DNA of 64,000 nt from Nakazawaea peltata (taxonomy: Eukaryota; Ascomycota; Pichiomycetes; Alaninales; Pachysolenaceae), in the NCBI GenBank assembly GCA_001599355.1, contig BCGQ01000005.1, positions 810,222 to 874,221 of the forward strand. Reading direction: 5' to 3'. The position numbers were made by a program, and so were the translations under genes. The notes beneath the pieces were generated by a model. It was given only the letters and a program-made list of their open reading frames with translations, had not been told where the DNA came from and searched no databases. Below, in pieces: positions 50,167 to 61,253 of the stretch. Positions within the stretch are counted from its first letter, which is position 1; every line of letters starts with the position of its first letter.

Positions 50167-53100
50167 CTAGTGCCCTATATGGTATGGCGGGACATATCCA
50201 CTCAATCCTTGTCTCGGACTTCGTGGAGTTAGGGGCTGCATCACGAGATCAGCAAACCTTTCGGGTAACAAAGAAGCAATATCAATCTCAAGATAATACT
50301 TTAGAATATATGGACCTGCAAAGATACACAGAAGTGATATTAATTGTAAGATGAAAATCCCACAATAAGATGATATTGTAGCCTGTCGCCTTTTTTTCTC
50401 ATGTTTGCTGAGGATTCGAGGTCTCAATTGTTGTTCTGGTTTAAGCCATAAAAGAATGAGAGAATGCCATTTGTCGACATATGGGACCATGAGAATTGGC
50501 AATTGGATGCATAAGATGACGTTCCCAATGAAGATATCTGCTGCAAATAAACTCATCTCTGTGAGTTTGCATACGAATTCTCGAAGTGGTTGAGAGAGTA
50601 TATGGATTCCGAGACCAGCTGTAACCCATTTGCCTGACCACCATGCTCTATTTGAAGAATCATCTTCGGGCTCTCTTGTTAAGAGTAAGATATTGACCAA
50701 CTTGAAGAAGAGAATTTGAATCGATATTGTATTACAGAATCCCAAGATCAGTACTGAGTATTGAAGATTTTGTGATACCAACATCAACTCAAATGAAAGA
50801 ACATGTAATATTGTTGTCAACACATGACATACAAGAGATAACACTGCTGGGAATCCTTTGAAAAATAAGGTCAAAAGTGGACCAAGAATCAGAGCAATAA
50901 GGAAAAACAACAACACAATAACTATATTCACAGCTATAGGTCCCAATGAGCATATTGCCAACCTGGCAATACTATTCGACTGAGATGCCTCATTGGAGCC
51001 TACTTGTGAGTTCGCGTATAAATAAGCTATAGTGAGCATAGAGCACCATACCAGACTAGGTAAAATATCAGATAAGAGCAAATTCAACCTACTCGCTCCC
51101 CGGTGTCTGATATCTTGACGTCCATTACTCTTCTTTGAAATTTGTTTGTATCCCTTAATTTGAGCTCTAGTTTCCTTTGAATATCTGATCCATGAATCTT
51201 GGTTACTTTTGGAGTTTCCTCCCAATAACCATTTGAAATATTTGTGGTCATCCAAGAAGAACTCTCCCCAAAGGAATTGATTCGGGTTGAAAATTATAGG
51301 CGATAAACAAAGAGCCAGGAGCGTATACCATAAATAAATTAGAGGGGGGTTCCACATTATCAGGGAAATGTATATCAAAACTCCAATGGCTAAAGCTTCG
51401 GAGTAAATTGCTTCTAAAGCGAATCTTGAATACAACGTGGCAAGAGGAACTCTCTTTGTTGCGAAACCTCTTCCTGTTGCGATGTATCGGGCACCACCCA
51501 CTTTCAAGTCATTGATCATCGACTGGGCATAAATCTTGCAGACAAATACTTCAAAAACAGGTGATAGGGAGGCAAAATGTTTTGCCAATCTGGCGGCAGC
51601 TCTCATAACCCCTCTTTCAGCCATCTCATGAACTACCAAAGGTGCAAAAGTTATTCCAAATACCAAGCAGATAGATACCACATATTGTTTGATCCATAGG
51701 ATCACAGGCATTATATTAGAACACCCGGCAGGTCTTCTGGGATCCGTTATTGGTCGGTTTGGATCAAATTCACAAATGGTCACGCTATAAGAAAACAGAG
51801 AGATATGAAGGCATGCCATAATAAATAACTTGATTGAAAGAAATATGGCAACATTATTGATATGGAATCCCAGATGAGCATAGTAAATGGTCAAGAATCT
51901 ATCTAGTGGGAGTTGTGTTCCTATATAGAAATACTCTCTAGATAACAATTGCTCCCCCATTCCAGAGCCAATCTTGGTTGTGAAGTTCATAATTGACCCG
52001 AATCCTAAATCACGACCTTTTCCACATTGTACATATTCACAATGTTTGATACGACCTCCTCTCATCAAAACATTCATACCCGCAAAGATATCTTCGTTCA
52101 AGTGCAACCCTTTCTGAGCCTTAGAAACACCTCCTCTCGTCGTCATAAATACTGAATTTAAGAAATCAGGATGACCATAATGCAATTTACCCCCAATTTG
52201 AGCTAGAGTTCTGGCAAACAAAGTCCCAAATGTTTGCTCCTTTGCTGCAGCGACATCTCCCAAGACTCCTATATTCTCAGAAAATATATACTCTCTAGTT
52301 CCAATTATAGCTACTGGAGATCTGTGCTTGTGTAGATCTTTGTTTAAGGCATAAGGATTAGAAGGGGGTGTTAGCTCTTCAAATTCTGCCAATATGCTAC
52401 GTATTTTGAGACATTCTTCCAAATAATGATCTTGGTTTGAGTCAATTAATTGGAGGTACTCACCTCTAGTAAATGGAAGAGCATGGTTCTGGTTATCACT
52501 CTTACCATCCCCAAGAATAGGATTACCTGATAATCTTAATCTATATTTTGGTTTTCTGAATCCGTTTTCTAAGATCTCACAACTTCCGTCAACGAGACAA
52601 GAGAAATATACAAGCTCACCTTCGATTACCTCCGACTCCAAATAACAAATTTGGATCTCAGGGTATGTTCGTAAAATAAACTCTACATTCTCCTGCTCTT
52701 CAGGAGTAGCCCAGGAAAATCTCTGCATGGCCACAACAATTCTGGACTTTCTCAAAGCCAACTTTGACGCTATTTCAGTTTTGTCATCCTCTCCGGATTC
52801 TTGATCAGGTTTCCGGTGTTCTACATCATAAATTAACTTAATTGCCCTTTGGTAATTCATGAATCCAGAAATGGTCCTGAAGAGGGTTTGAGTTCTCAAA
52901 GAAGCCCAAATTCTAGTCCTCAATATATACTCAGGATTTGAAGACTTGAAACCTATACAAAAATATGCCAAATCATCACATGCTGCTGATGATATTTTGG
53001 ATGATACCCCAAACCTCTCAACGTCACTCTCTTCTCCTGATGCAAGTAATTTCGTATCCTCGACGAAGTTTACCCATTCATTGGGATGTAACTTCTTCAA

Positions 53101-55677
53101 ATATTCGAGTAATGTAATCCTAGAATATTCGTCCTCTTCCTTAATGATATCTTTTAACGAAAGCAAGATCTTCTCCTGGTAGTGAGGAATAAGAACAGAG
53201 AAGCTAGGCATATTTTCTACCGGTAGTGGCTCAGGGATAGGCGTAGAAAGGGACTGAGCAAAGAAGGTTATTCTTCTTTGAGCCTCGGACTGAGATGTGA
53301 AAGTAGACCCCTTCATGAATTGATCTTCTTGTGAGAGAAAGAATAAAGGCTCTTTTGTCATAGTGTCTCCAGATCCCTGTATTCTTACTTCCTGGTAAAG
53401 AAGCTTCTGCGTTTGTTCGAGAGAGACCAAGTGTTCTCTGTACATTGAAATGATAATCGAATTCCATATTTGGGCAACTAAAGCCTTTCCAGAATTTGGC
53501 TTGTCTTCAATATTTACAATTAACTTTGAATATATTCTTTTGGGTAGTTTTGCAAAGATGTTCCTCCATGGAGTCCATACGGAAATTCCAAAAGATAGAG
53601 AGATCCAAAATGAGAATATGGTGTTCCACACTATATACCAAAGGTAGGTATCGAGAAAGAACATAACCAGATCCGTTACAATAATCAACCCCAGAATGAA
53701 TTTTGACTCATGTCTACAAAGTATTGATCCAATGTACAAATCTCCAGAACAGTTCTGGGGCCTCATATTGATCAACTCCCTTATAGGGTCTCTCATGGAT
53801 AGCGTTAAAAAGAAATAAGACTCCGTAAACTTACAAATGAAAATCAATGCCCATATTCCTAAGGAAGTCATCCTGTTGCTTTTGTCTAAGCGGGCTGGGG
53901 ATGAAGTGAAGAACACATTTGAGAGATATTTCCTTCTGTTTCTAGAATCTGTCAAACTATTTCCAAAGAGACTACATAATGGAGTGCAAGAGAAGTACAC
54001 GACTATCACCATCGAAACACTAAGCTGGCAGATTCCCAACGCCTTATCAAATGCGGAGTTTGTTTCTAGCCCCCCAAAAATGAAAATATAAGCCGATGGA
54101 GTTGCACAGATGATCAAGAATAGAAAAGTTGAAATCATTCGACTAGCGAGTTTAGGGGCCCCGGGCCAACTTCTTGGAACAAAATAGAACTCACCACACA
54201 AGGCGGCTAGTTCTAACATGCAGCTCAATGGACCGGCCAACGCAATCGATGATAGCTGCAGAGGAAGAAAAGGCTTGTTATCCTTATCCTGGCGATAATT
54301 CTTGGTATAAAAGATAGGAGTGTTAAGAGATGTATAGATCCAGAACATCGATAAATGTAAGATCCAAATTCTGTTAAAGTTAGTTACCAGGTGAAACCAT
54401 GTTCTTGTTTCTCTATAAGTTTTGGAAAATGCTTTAGGCCAGTCAATTCTGTGGAAGGCTCCGTAACGTTCATTCGAAGGCAACAGCATGAATTTGGGAC
54501 CCTCGATCAAAGAAATTTTCTCTAATCCTCTCCTGTACCAAAAACATTGGTTCATGTCATCATAGCCAATGACCTTGGAATGGTCTTTATCTAACCTTGT
54601 GTTATCTTTTGGATCATATAATTGGGACCTATAAAAATTGTACAAGGGAGTGATCAGATGATCGAGAAAACTCTCCTGTGTAACCTGTTCCAACGGCTGA
54701 TTAAAATCAATAGAATAAAAGTAATCGTTACAACACTTGAAAATAAAACAAATACATTCAGGCATAAACCTGATGTTGTTGGCTTCTCCCCAAATCAAAA
54801 GATAGAGTGCGAGTTGAACCACACAGTCAAGCGTTGATAAAGAGGCCATATTTTCTGACCATCTCTGTTCACATTCTTCCAAAGAAGGGAATTCCAGTTT
54901 CCCAATACCGGCGTCTCTCAAAAATCCTGACTTCGGTATTCCATTTTGTTTTGGATTTTCGAACCCTATCACATCGTCAATGTCCAATTGAGAAGCGAAA
55001 TACCATCTCCGGAAATTGGCATTGTAGCCGCCGATGTAATCAGCATGAAGAGTTTTCAAACCTTTCTCAGGGCCCATTCGGGAAGACCTTGAATCCAATA
55101 ATTTCATAAAATAATCATACATGTTTCTCATATTATCATCTTGAAACTTGAATACTTCTGCAAGCTGGGTAAAAATGGCTTGAATCTCATATCTCGTGAT
55201 TGGAAGATTCTTGTCATACGCCCAAGTGGGATACTGGTCATGATTACTTTCAAACAGGTTATATGCACCTCTTTCAGCTAGTGGATCCAATTCTCCAATT
55301 GCTTCAAATCCGAATCTGATATTAGTTCTCTCTTTTAAACCTCCTGTTCCAATATACGGTGTATTAAATGAGCTAAATAGAGGAGCACTTTTGTCGACTA
55401 CGGCGGAGATATCTTCATTAACAGGAACTAAAAAAAATGCAGTTAGAATAAGATCTTGGCATATAGTTGAAATGATTTACTCACAATTCTTCCGCCTCTT
55501 CTTCTCATGGTTGTGAGACTCTGGTGAAGCGCCTTTACTTTGGGCCTTTCCACCATCTCTCACTCCTTTCAGATCTCCTGATTTCATCTCATTATCGCGA
55601 TTTTTTCCAGGCGTCGAATGAAATAATGAGCCTGGAACAGCACTGTTCATCCTTTTAGGTGACCCTCTCCTTGACAT
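50167..55677 (-). CDS. FKS3: 1,3-beta-glucan synthase catalytic subunit, FKS family (probably FKS3), spliced
   Basis: Two exons: 55677-55485 and 55427-50167. The 57-nt intron (55484-55428) has GTGAGT, a TTCTAAC branch point and a T-run before TAG, and joins a 64-codon basic exon to the main frame in phase. The spliced protein has 1817 residues, between baker's yeast Fks3 (about 1785) and Fks1 (1876). It has multiple membrane spans, a central cytosolic glucosyltransferase-48 region with 'RTQTLFRTISGFMNYQRAIK', 'GRGRD'-type 'CGKGRDLGFGSI', and 'MTTRGGVSKAQKGLHLNEDIFAGM'. Echinocandin hot spot 1 reads 'FFLTLSMRDP', whereas hot spot 2 is diverged ('WIKQY' for 'WVRRY'), suggesting FKS3, the spore-wall-associated paralogue. 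The paralogue choice is inference. Confidence 0.85.
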
Positions 55678-56030
55678 ATCGATAATTAGTGAATTAAGTC
55701 TTCGTATCAATTCCAATACTTTAAGCGCCAATACAAATACAAAAATTACCCCCTTTCTATAAATAAGTCGTGTACTACACAAAATCAAAACACTTTTCTA
55801 CTTGGAATGGACGTGCATGACTCAAAACTACACCCCTAATTTAAGACATAAAAAAGAGTAGATTGAAGATAATAAATACATCTCAGTTGGACAACACATT
55901 AGTGGAATATATATAGCAGTTCTATAAGCGAACACTGCAAACTCGATCCACTCGTTTTTTTGGAATTTTCTGTATTTTCCCCATCAAAATCAAGCAAATA
56001 TAAAATTTAAATCATTAGCATAGAATTCAT
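55678..56030. promoter_or_regulatory. FKS promoter / YTP1 3' region
   Basis: About 350 bases of AT-rich DNA with TATA-like words (ATATATATA near 55908-55916). No gene or specific motif is recognised. An upstream in-frame extension of FKS exon 1 to 55788 lacks family support. Confidence 0.4.
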
Positions 56031-57896
56031 TCATTGATCTCTGAATTTCAAACGATCTCTAATGCTGAAAAGAGCCATTATCCACCCCATAAGCAAGGTA
56101 ATTAAACCGACACTGATGTTAAGTGAGAACATGGCTGTGAAACCACGGTATTCCATGGCCAAAATGACCGGATCTGTGCTTTGCATAAAGACAAAACCAC
56201 CACAGAGTAAACAGAAACTGGTGATTAACTCTGTTAATGGTCTTGCAGGCTTAAATAATGATTCGTAACTATTAAATCTCCAGAACATTAACAATAACAT
56301 GGTGATAATTCTCAAAATAGATCCATAACTCAACAAATTACCCCATTGAACATGGATATCGGTCGATAATTTCGAGGCTTGTTCATGAGCAGACATCAAC
56401 AATCCAGTAAAGAAGATAGTAAATGCTGGGAAAGGATTAGGAGAGAATCCAGGTGTACAAGTGTCGATAGCTTCTGGCTCAACTTTGGTGTTGTCATTAA
56501 GTGAAGGAACTTCTTGTAAAGTGCTCATGAATCTTTCCCTTCTCCAACTAGAGAGCTTGACTTCGGTCAAAACACCACATAATCCACAGCCGATGTACAT
56601 GAAGGCAATGGAAGCATGTTGTAAATCCTTAGCAGACCAACCTTTTCCAGCGTCTGATAAATGCTCCAAAAAGACATTAGTGCATCCGTAAAAGAGAATC
56701 AACGAACTTTCCAACATCTCCATAGTGAACATCGAGACCTTTGGTTGCATTCTTGAGTAGACACCGTATCTTGGTTGGAATTTTCCAATAAAAGAGTAAT
56801 TCCAAGCTAAACCTGATTCTTGGAAAGCTCCAAGATATCTCAGTAAAGTCATAATACCCAAAGCAAAGAAAACACCACCTTTAATGAAATGAGCCAACAA
56901 GTTGAACACAGTGTTACCTTTTCCAAGACAGTTCAATACCGAGACACCAGTAACATAGTAGACAAAAAGGTACAGTAACAATGGATAGTTGGTGAATCCG
57001 AACACTATTTTGGACAATCTGTCGAATCCGTCACTAAGTTTGAGCAAAATAGGATTGGCAAACATCTTGGAGAAGACAGAATCTCTCAATTGAGACAGTT
57101 TGGAGTTATTAGAGCCATTGGCAGTAGTCGAAGAGTTATGTTGTAAAGGTTGGACTTCTGGAGTATGTACACCACTACCGTGTTCGATAGATTCTTCATC
57201 GTCAATCTCGAAATCGGCACTTCTGGAGTCAGAATTTCTGTTATAAAGCGTAGAAGCAGGAGAATCTGAACTGCTGGCCTCCAAATCGTACAATGGGATA
57301 CCAGATTTTCCAATGTAGTCATAGTTAGGAGATCTAAGATATCTTGTAGTCTCCTTAATAAGCGAAGCAACAAAATGAGTAATGACCAGGAAGAATAATA
57401 TGACACCCATCTTACCATAGACATTGCCAGGGTAAAGGTCCTCGACGTTATTTATAAATACCATGTATAAGAACAAGGACAGGATTAATGCGGTATCGTT
57501 CAAGACCAAAGATGGTAAGAACCACTTGGACTCGGCATTGTTCAACATCAAAGAAATAGGATAGGTGAAGAATAACACCAAGGTCAATAAAGCGAAATGA
57601 CCAAGAACATAGTTATGGTAAGGAGTCTCCATAGTGAAGAAAGTGGTGGTGTTATAGGCCTCCCAAAACAGTCTCTCCAGAGGAGTCAAGTCGGTCTGCA
57701 AAATAGGCATTCCATGCATATGTTTCATTTCATGGGGCACTGGGACGATTTCGGTGTCGTTGCCACTCATTGCCTCCGAGGAATGGCCGGAATGTTGGCT
57801 CATCGCCATATCCATGTCCATATCTGGAAGGGCATATGCCAACTGGGTTGACAGTGCGAGAGAAATCGCCAATAGAGATAACGAATTGAACTTCAT
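56031..57896 (-). CDS. YTP1: Multispanning membrane protein Ytp1
   Basis: A 621-residue protein from the ATG at 57896. A signal peptide covers about residues 1-22 ('MKFNSLSLLAISLALSTQLA'). The lumenal N-terminus is rich in Met, His and Asp ('DMDMDMAMSQHSGH', then 'HEMKHMHGM'), a pattern seen in copper-binding proteins. About ten hydrophobic segments follow in two blocks (about 90-185 and 290-600), separated by a Ser/Asp-rich loop at about 195-260. These match the DUF2427 and Ytp1 domains of baker's yeast Ytp1, a protein of unknown role with similarity to plasma-membrane proteins. No catalytic motif is visible. Confidence 0.85.
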   Translation of the reverse strand: MKFNSLSLLAISLALSTQLAYALPDMDMDMAMSQHSGHSSEAMSGNDTEIVPVPHEMKHMHGMPILQTDLTPLERLFWEAYNTTTFFTMETPYHNYVLGHFALLTLVLFFTYPISLMLNNAESKWFLPSLVLNDTALILSLFLYMVFINNVEDLYPGNVYGKMGVILFFLVITHFVASLIKETTRYLRSPNYDYIGKSGIPLYDLEASSSDSPASTLYNRNSDSRSADFEIDDEESIEHGSGVHTPEVQPLQHNSSTTANGSNNSKLSQLRDSVFSKMFANPILLKLSDGFDRLSKIVFGFTNYPLLLYLFVYYVTGVSVLNCLGKGNTVFNLLAHFIKGGVFFALGIMTLLRYLGAFQESGLAWNYSFIGKFQPRYGVYSRMQPKVSMFTMEMLESSLILFYGCTNVFLEHLSDAGKGWSAKDLQHASIAFMYIGCGLCGVLTEVKLSSWRRERFMSTLQEVPSLNDNTKVEPEAIDTCTPGFSPNPFPAFTIFFTGLLMSAHEQASKLSTDIHVQWGNLLSYGSILRIITMLLLMFWRFNSYESLFKPARPLTELITSFCLLCGGFVFMQSTDPVILAMEYRGFTAMFSLNISVGLITLLMGWIMALFSIRDRLKFRDQ

Positions 57897-59915
57897 TTTA
57901 TGTGTGACCAACTTAAGAATCTATTTAACTAGCAAAGCATTCAATTAGTATCCTTTTGGACGATTCCGAGGGCTTCCTTAAATATATATGCAAGTTCCGA
58001 GAACTTTTTTTTTTGACCCGTAGTTGCGTTTATTCCGAGCAGATCCTTAAAATACTTTCTTGCCCCTAAATTTGCAGAAAAGAGTAAATTTGCCCGATGG
58101 GTTTAATTGTTTGCTGTATATTACTAATAATGTGTCACAGGACAACAGTAGAGGAGGGAGGAGGGGCAAGAAAAGTAGGGGGTGAAAGGGTAGGAATTAA
58201 GGGGGATAGTGGGAATAAGGGAGAGATAAGAGTACATTTAGGTTGAGATAAGGCAAGTATCAAGTGGGTACAGCCTTCCCATAGCCTTGTAGTAGATCAT
58301 CATCTGCCTGATGCTATTAATAGACTGGACCCCTCATCGATTCGACTATAAAACTGTTGTAGTCGTATTCGTTTCTTGTTTATTGCCGAACAAAAGTTTG
58401 GAGATGTTCGATTTAGTATGACATTGGGTCAAAAATATGTAGAGTTAACTTAATTAAGAAAAACTTGCCCCTCCCCCTCCCCCTTTTTTTTTTTGCTTTT
58501 CTGACCTTCCGTTCGAATCCGTAACTGATGAGATGAGGTGCGCTCCAAAAGTTTAAGACTAACTATTATGCTGAGATGGCTTAAACAAAATCAGCAGATT
58601 TTAATATGGTCGGAGAGTGCTCGGGAGAGTCTGACTTTTCGGTAACTTACCAAGCCACTGAATCTTGGTTAAATTACTCGCGTCGGTTCTTATATGAGGA
58701 CCAGCTAAGTCGGACCGACCTTGCATTTGAGCCCTAAGTTGTAGAGGGTTTTTCTCTTGTTTTTTCTCTTGTTTTCTGCAAGTTTGTTTCTATAGATGGA
58801 ACTTTCTATTTGTTCGATCGATGCGCTTGACCAAATGGGCAAATACGTTTTCAGTCATTAGGGCAGGTTTAAGTTTATTTACGCGCCCTGCAGAACGGAA
58901 GAGTATGGTTGGTGTTTGCTAAGATGGTGTTGAGTTGGAGATGTTAAGACGATCAATTACCTACGCCAAAGAAGCAGAACTGATAGCATGTACTAAGAGA
59001 GGATGAAAGTAGCACACACAAGGACTAAGTATACGAGATGGCTTATCGCATACAAACTATACAATAGGAATTTAACCATACCCAGTAACACCAGGAATAT
59101 AAAAGTAATCAGTTCATAATTTGTAAACCTACCTTTTTAATAAATGCTCATTCAATTTAGAGGTAGATCACTATTTACTTATTGTGGCCTTACTAAAATC
59201 ACTATGCCTCTCGGTTTTAGGTTCTAGCCTCGCAGTTAAGAAAAAAATGTAAATTGGAGCTTCTCGGGTAAATCAAATTATATAGAAGTTAAATTTTACG
59301 TTTGGCACACGATTTTAAATCAGCTTATTTTAAGAAGCAATCGAATAGAATTACCATTTCTGGCCGCCTCTGTTTCCAAACATTTTGATTACCGCTTGGA
59401 TTCTCTCTTTATTTCCTCTTAGTATTAACGCAGGGGCCTCGTAACAAAATAAATTATATGACTGATTTTTTCCTTTTTGGGATTCTACGTAATTTTCCGG
59501 GATGAGCCCATACACCGTGATGGGGTTTGGTAGGAGTTTGGGTGTTTGAAAAGAGGGCAAGGCTGAATTATCAAGAGAAGGAATTGCAACCAACATACAC
59601 AGAGAAGATCTTTACATCCATACAGCCATTCTTCCCCACCCCTCTCCACCTCTATACCCCTCTGCTCCTCTTCCTTAGTAACCCCGACACCCCATCACCC
59701 CCATTTTATGGCCTGTTTTTGATGTCCCTCCCTAAACTTTAAAACAAAGAAAAAAAAAATTCCTACATGATGCGGCTAGTAACAAAATTAAATTCATAAA
59801 TATATAGAACGACAACAGTTTATATATCATTAGTCATTGGTCTATTCAACGGTCATAATATCAATAGACGGTATTGAATGGGTTCGTTGATGTGTAGTGA
59901 ATGTATATACATAAT
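57897..59915. other. Large intergenic region between YTP1 and RCF2
   Basis: About 2 kb, the longest gene-poor stretch. The YTP1 side has TATA words (57978-57990) and poly-A/T runs. A C-rich/T-rich run sits at 58468-58496. One 81-codon open frame on the minus strand (59351-59596) is given as a weak candidate. I looked for tRNA internal promoters: GTTCGAATCC at 58511-58520 resembles a B box but has no A box or cloverleaf. Possible C/D-box words (TGATGA at 58526, CTGA at 58572) lack a terminal stem. Confidence 0.5.
59351..59596 (-). CDS. Weak candidate: 81-residue protein, unknown
   Basis: An ATG-initiated open frame of 81 codons in an otherwise empty 2 kb gap. Composition is protein-like: 'NPITVYGLIPENYVESQKG', 'YNLFCYEAPALILRGNKERI' and the ending 'FGNRGGQKW'. 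I recognise no family. The start context is poor (T at -3), and GTATGT at the ATG could be a splice donor, so this could be part of a spliced gene. It could also be chance. Confidence 0.25.
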   Translation of the reverse strand: MLVAIPSLDNSALPSFQTPKLLPNPITVYGLIPENYVESQKGKNQSYNLFCYEAPALILRGNKERIQAVIKMFGNRGGQKW

Positions 59916-60605
59916 TTAAACGGTAGATTCTTCTTCCTTCTTTGGATGCTTGAAATGCTTCTTAACATATTGTTGAGATTGTTGCAATTCTGGATGCTCT
60001 TTTAAAATACGTTCTTTAGTTTCTTCGACATCGACAATTTCTTTCCAACTATCCTCAATCTTGAACAGTTTCTTCTCTTCCTTCTTGTGGTTCTCTTCAT
60101 AAACAGATAAACCGACAGAAGCCAATAACAAACCAACGGTCAAGAATTGCAGGTACATTCTGGCAATGACCAATTTTTGGGTTTGAGTCAACATCTTATC
60201 TCTGTTAGTGATCAACCAAGATCCATACAAAGACAGTAACCAAATACCGGTAATGATCTTATATCTGTTTTCACTTAAAACCTCAATGGTCTTATCAGTA
60301 GTACTCAATGATTTCCATCTCAGGAACTCAGCCATCATACGCTTTTGTTCATATTCGGAACTGTACATGGTCTTATCAAAATCATTAGAGGCCAACTCGG
60401 CGAAAACCGAGGTGGTCATCAGTGGTGGCATAATGGCAACAGCGGTTCTAATCGACCATGGTAACTTGAATAATTGAGGGAATTTTCTTGGGGCGATGGC
60501 GTAAATTCCTAAGGAAATACATGATCCAAGAAGCAGACCTTTAACTGCTCCTCCAATAACAGCGTTCAGCTGGGCTTCGGCTTCCTCTTGTGAAAGTAAC
60601 TTCAT
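59916..60605 (-). CDS. RCF2: Respiratory supercomplex factor 2 (HIG1 domain)
   Basis: A 229-residue inner-mitochondrial-membrane protein, similar in length to baker's yeast Rcf2 (224). It opens 'MKLLSQEEAEAQLNAVIGG' and has two hydrophobic segments near residues 20-40 and 55-72. Then come 'ELASNDFDKTMY', 'RWKSLSTTDKTIEVLSENRYKIITG' and a C-terminal HIG1 domain (about 110-170) with 'SLYGSWLITNRDKMLTQTQKLVIARMYLQFLTVGLLLASVGLS' in separate blocks. Rcf2 associates with cytochrome c oxidase and III-IV supercomplexes. A CCAAT box on its strand (60702-60698) and a TATATAAA at about 60670-60663 lie upstream, fitting HAP-type control. Confidence 0.95.
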   Translation of the reverse strand: MKLLSQEEAEAQLNAVIGGAVKGLLLGSCISLGIYAIAPRKFPQLFKLPWSIRTAVAIMPPLMTTSVFAELASNDFDKTMYSSEYEQKRMMAEFLRWKSLSTTDKTIEVLSENRYKIITGIWLLSLYGSWLITNRDKMLTQTQKLVIARMYLQFLTVGLLLASVGLSVYEENHKKEEKKLFKIEDSWKEIVDVEETKERILKEHPELQQSQQYVKKHFKHPKKEEESTV

Positions 60606-61247
60606 CTTCTATTAACTTGTCTGATCAGTTCAATGGCTACTTTTTTCCAGCAGCATTCCCCGTTTATATAGCGCAGGAGTTTGAAAAAGATTTCTCTATT
60701 GGCTCGAGAAAAGAAACGAGGAGCAGGGAGTCGTTTCTTTTGGAAGTGATAAATAGTGAGCAAAATATGCCTCGGGAAGGAATCCGATGCAGAGAAGGAG
60801 GCAGAAGCAGCAGCAGAAACAACAAAGAATCAGGGGAAGTGATCAGGAGGTCATTTACATGCATTAGGTGAGATATTGATTTGTAAGCGAGACGGGTGGA
60901 GAATATTCAACGGTTGTGTTTTCCACCTTTTCTAGTTTATGGAGAAAGTCGGGTGCGCTATAAATTGATTAGAAATGAGCGGATATTACTTGGGGTGAGC
61001 GAATTTTTCAGAGATTTAGTAGCGGATATTTAGGTTAGGATTTTATAAGGATTTTTGCAGGGGATATTTCTAAGGATTTTATTAGCGGATAATAGGAAGA
61101 GAGCGGATATTAAAGGTGTGGGGGTATCTGCACAGTCAATAATTATCTTCTACTCATATCTACACTCTACTACATATCTCTACTACACATCTCTTCTAGT
61201 CACACTATCTCATACTATTGTCCTTAATTATTGTCCTAATTATTGTC
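60606..61247. promoter_or_regulatory. RCF2 promoter / PSH1 3' region with repeated AGCGGATA
   Basis: About 640 bases. The first 100 contain the RCF2 TATA and CCAAT elements. AGCGGATA occurs four times on the + strand at 60978, 61021, 61084 and 61102 (followed by TT or AT), a cluster within 135 bp. A 12-13 bp tandem repeat at 61217-61253 crosses the PSH1 stop. No gene is seen. Confidence 0.5.
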
Positions 61248-61253
61248 CTAATC
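61217..61253 (+). repeat. 12-13 bp tandem repeat across the PSH1 stop codon
   Basis: Three copies of ATTGTCCTAATT (the first with one extra T, the last ending in C) lie head to tail. The third copy contains the PSH1 stop at 61248-61250, so slippage here could alter the last codon or the stop. Confidence 0.75.

Noticed and set aside
50441-50644. Antisense frames inside FKS (also 53231-53467 and others)
   Set aside because: They overlap highly conserved transmembrane coding sequence and have no features of their own.
50167-55677. Calling the glucan synthase FKS1
   Set aside because: Short N-terminus and diverged hot spot 2 fit FKS3 better; the choice remains open.
55678-55788. Upstream extension of FKS exon 1 to 55788
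   Set aside because: The added residues are hydrophobic with no family counterpart, and the ATG at 55677 fits a basic cytosolic N-terminus.
58501-58580. Possible tRNA (B box GTTCGAATCC) or C/D snoRNA (TGATGA ... CTGA)
   Set aside because: No A box or acceptor stem upstream of the B box; the C/D words are only about 45 nt apart and the flanks do not pair.
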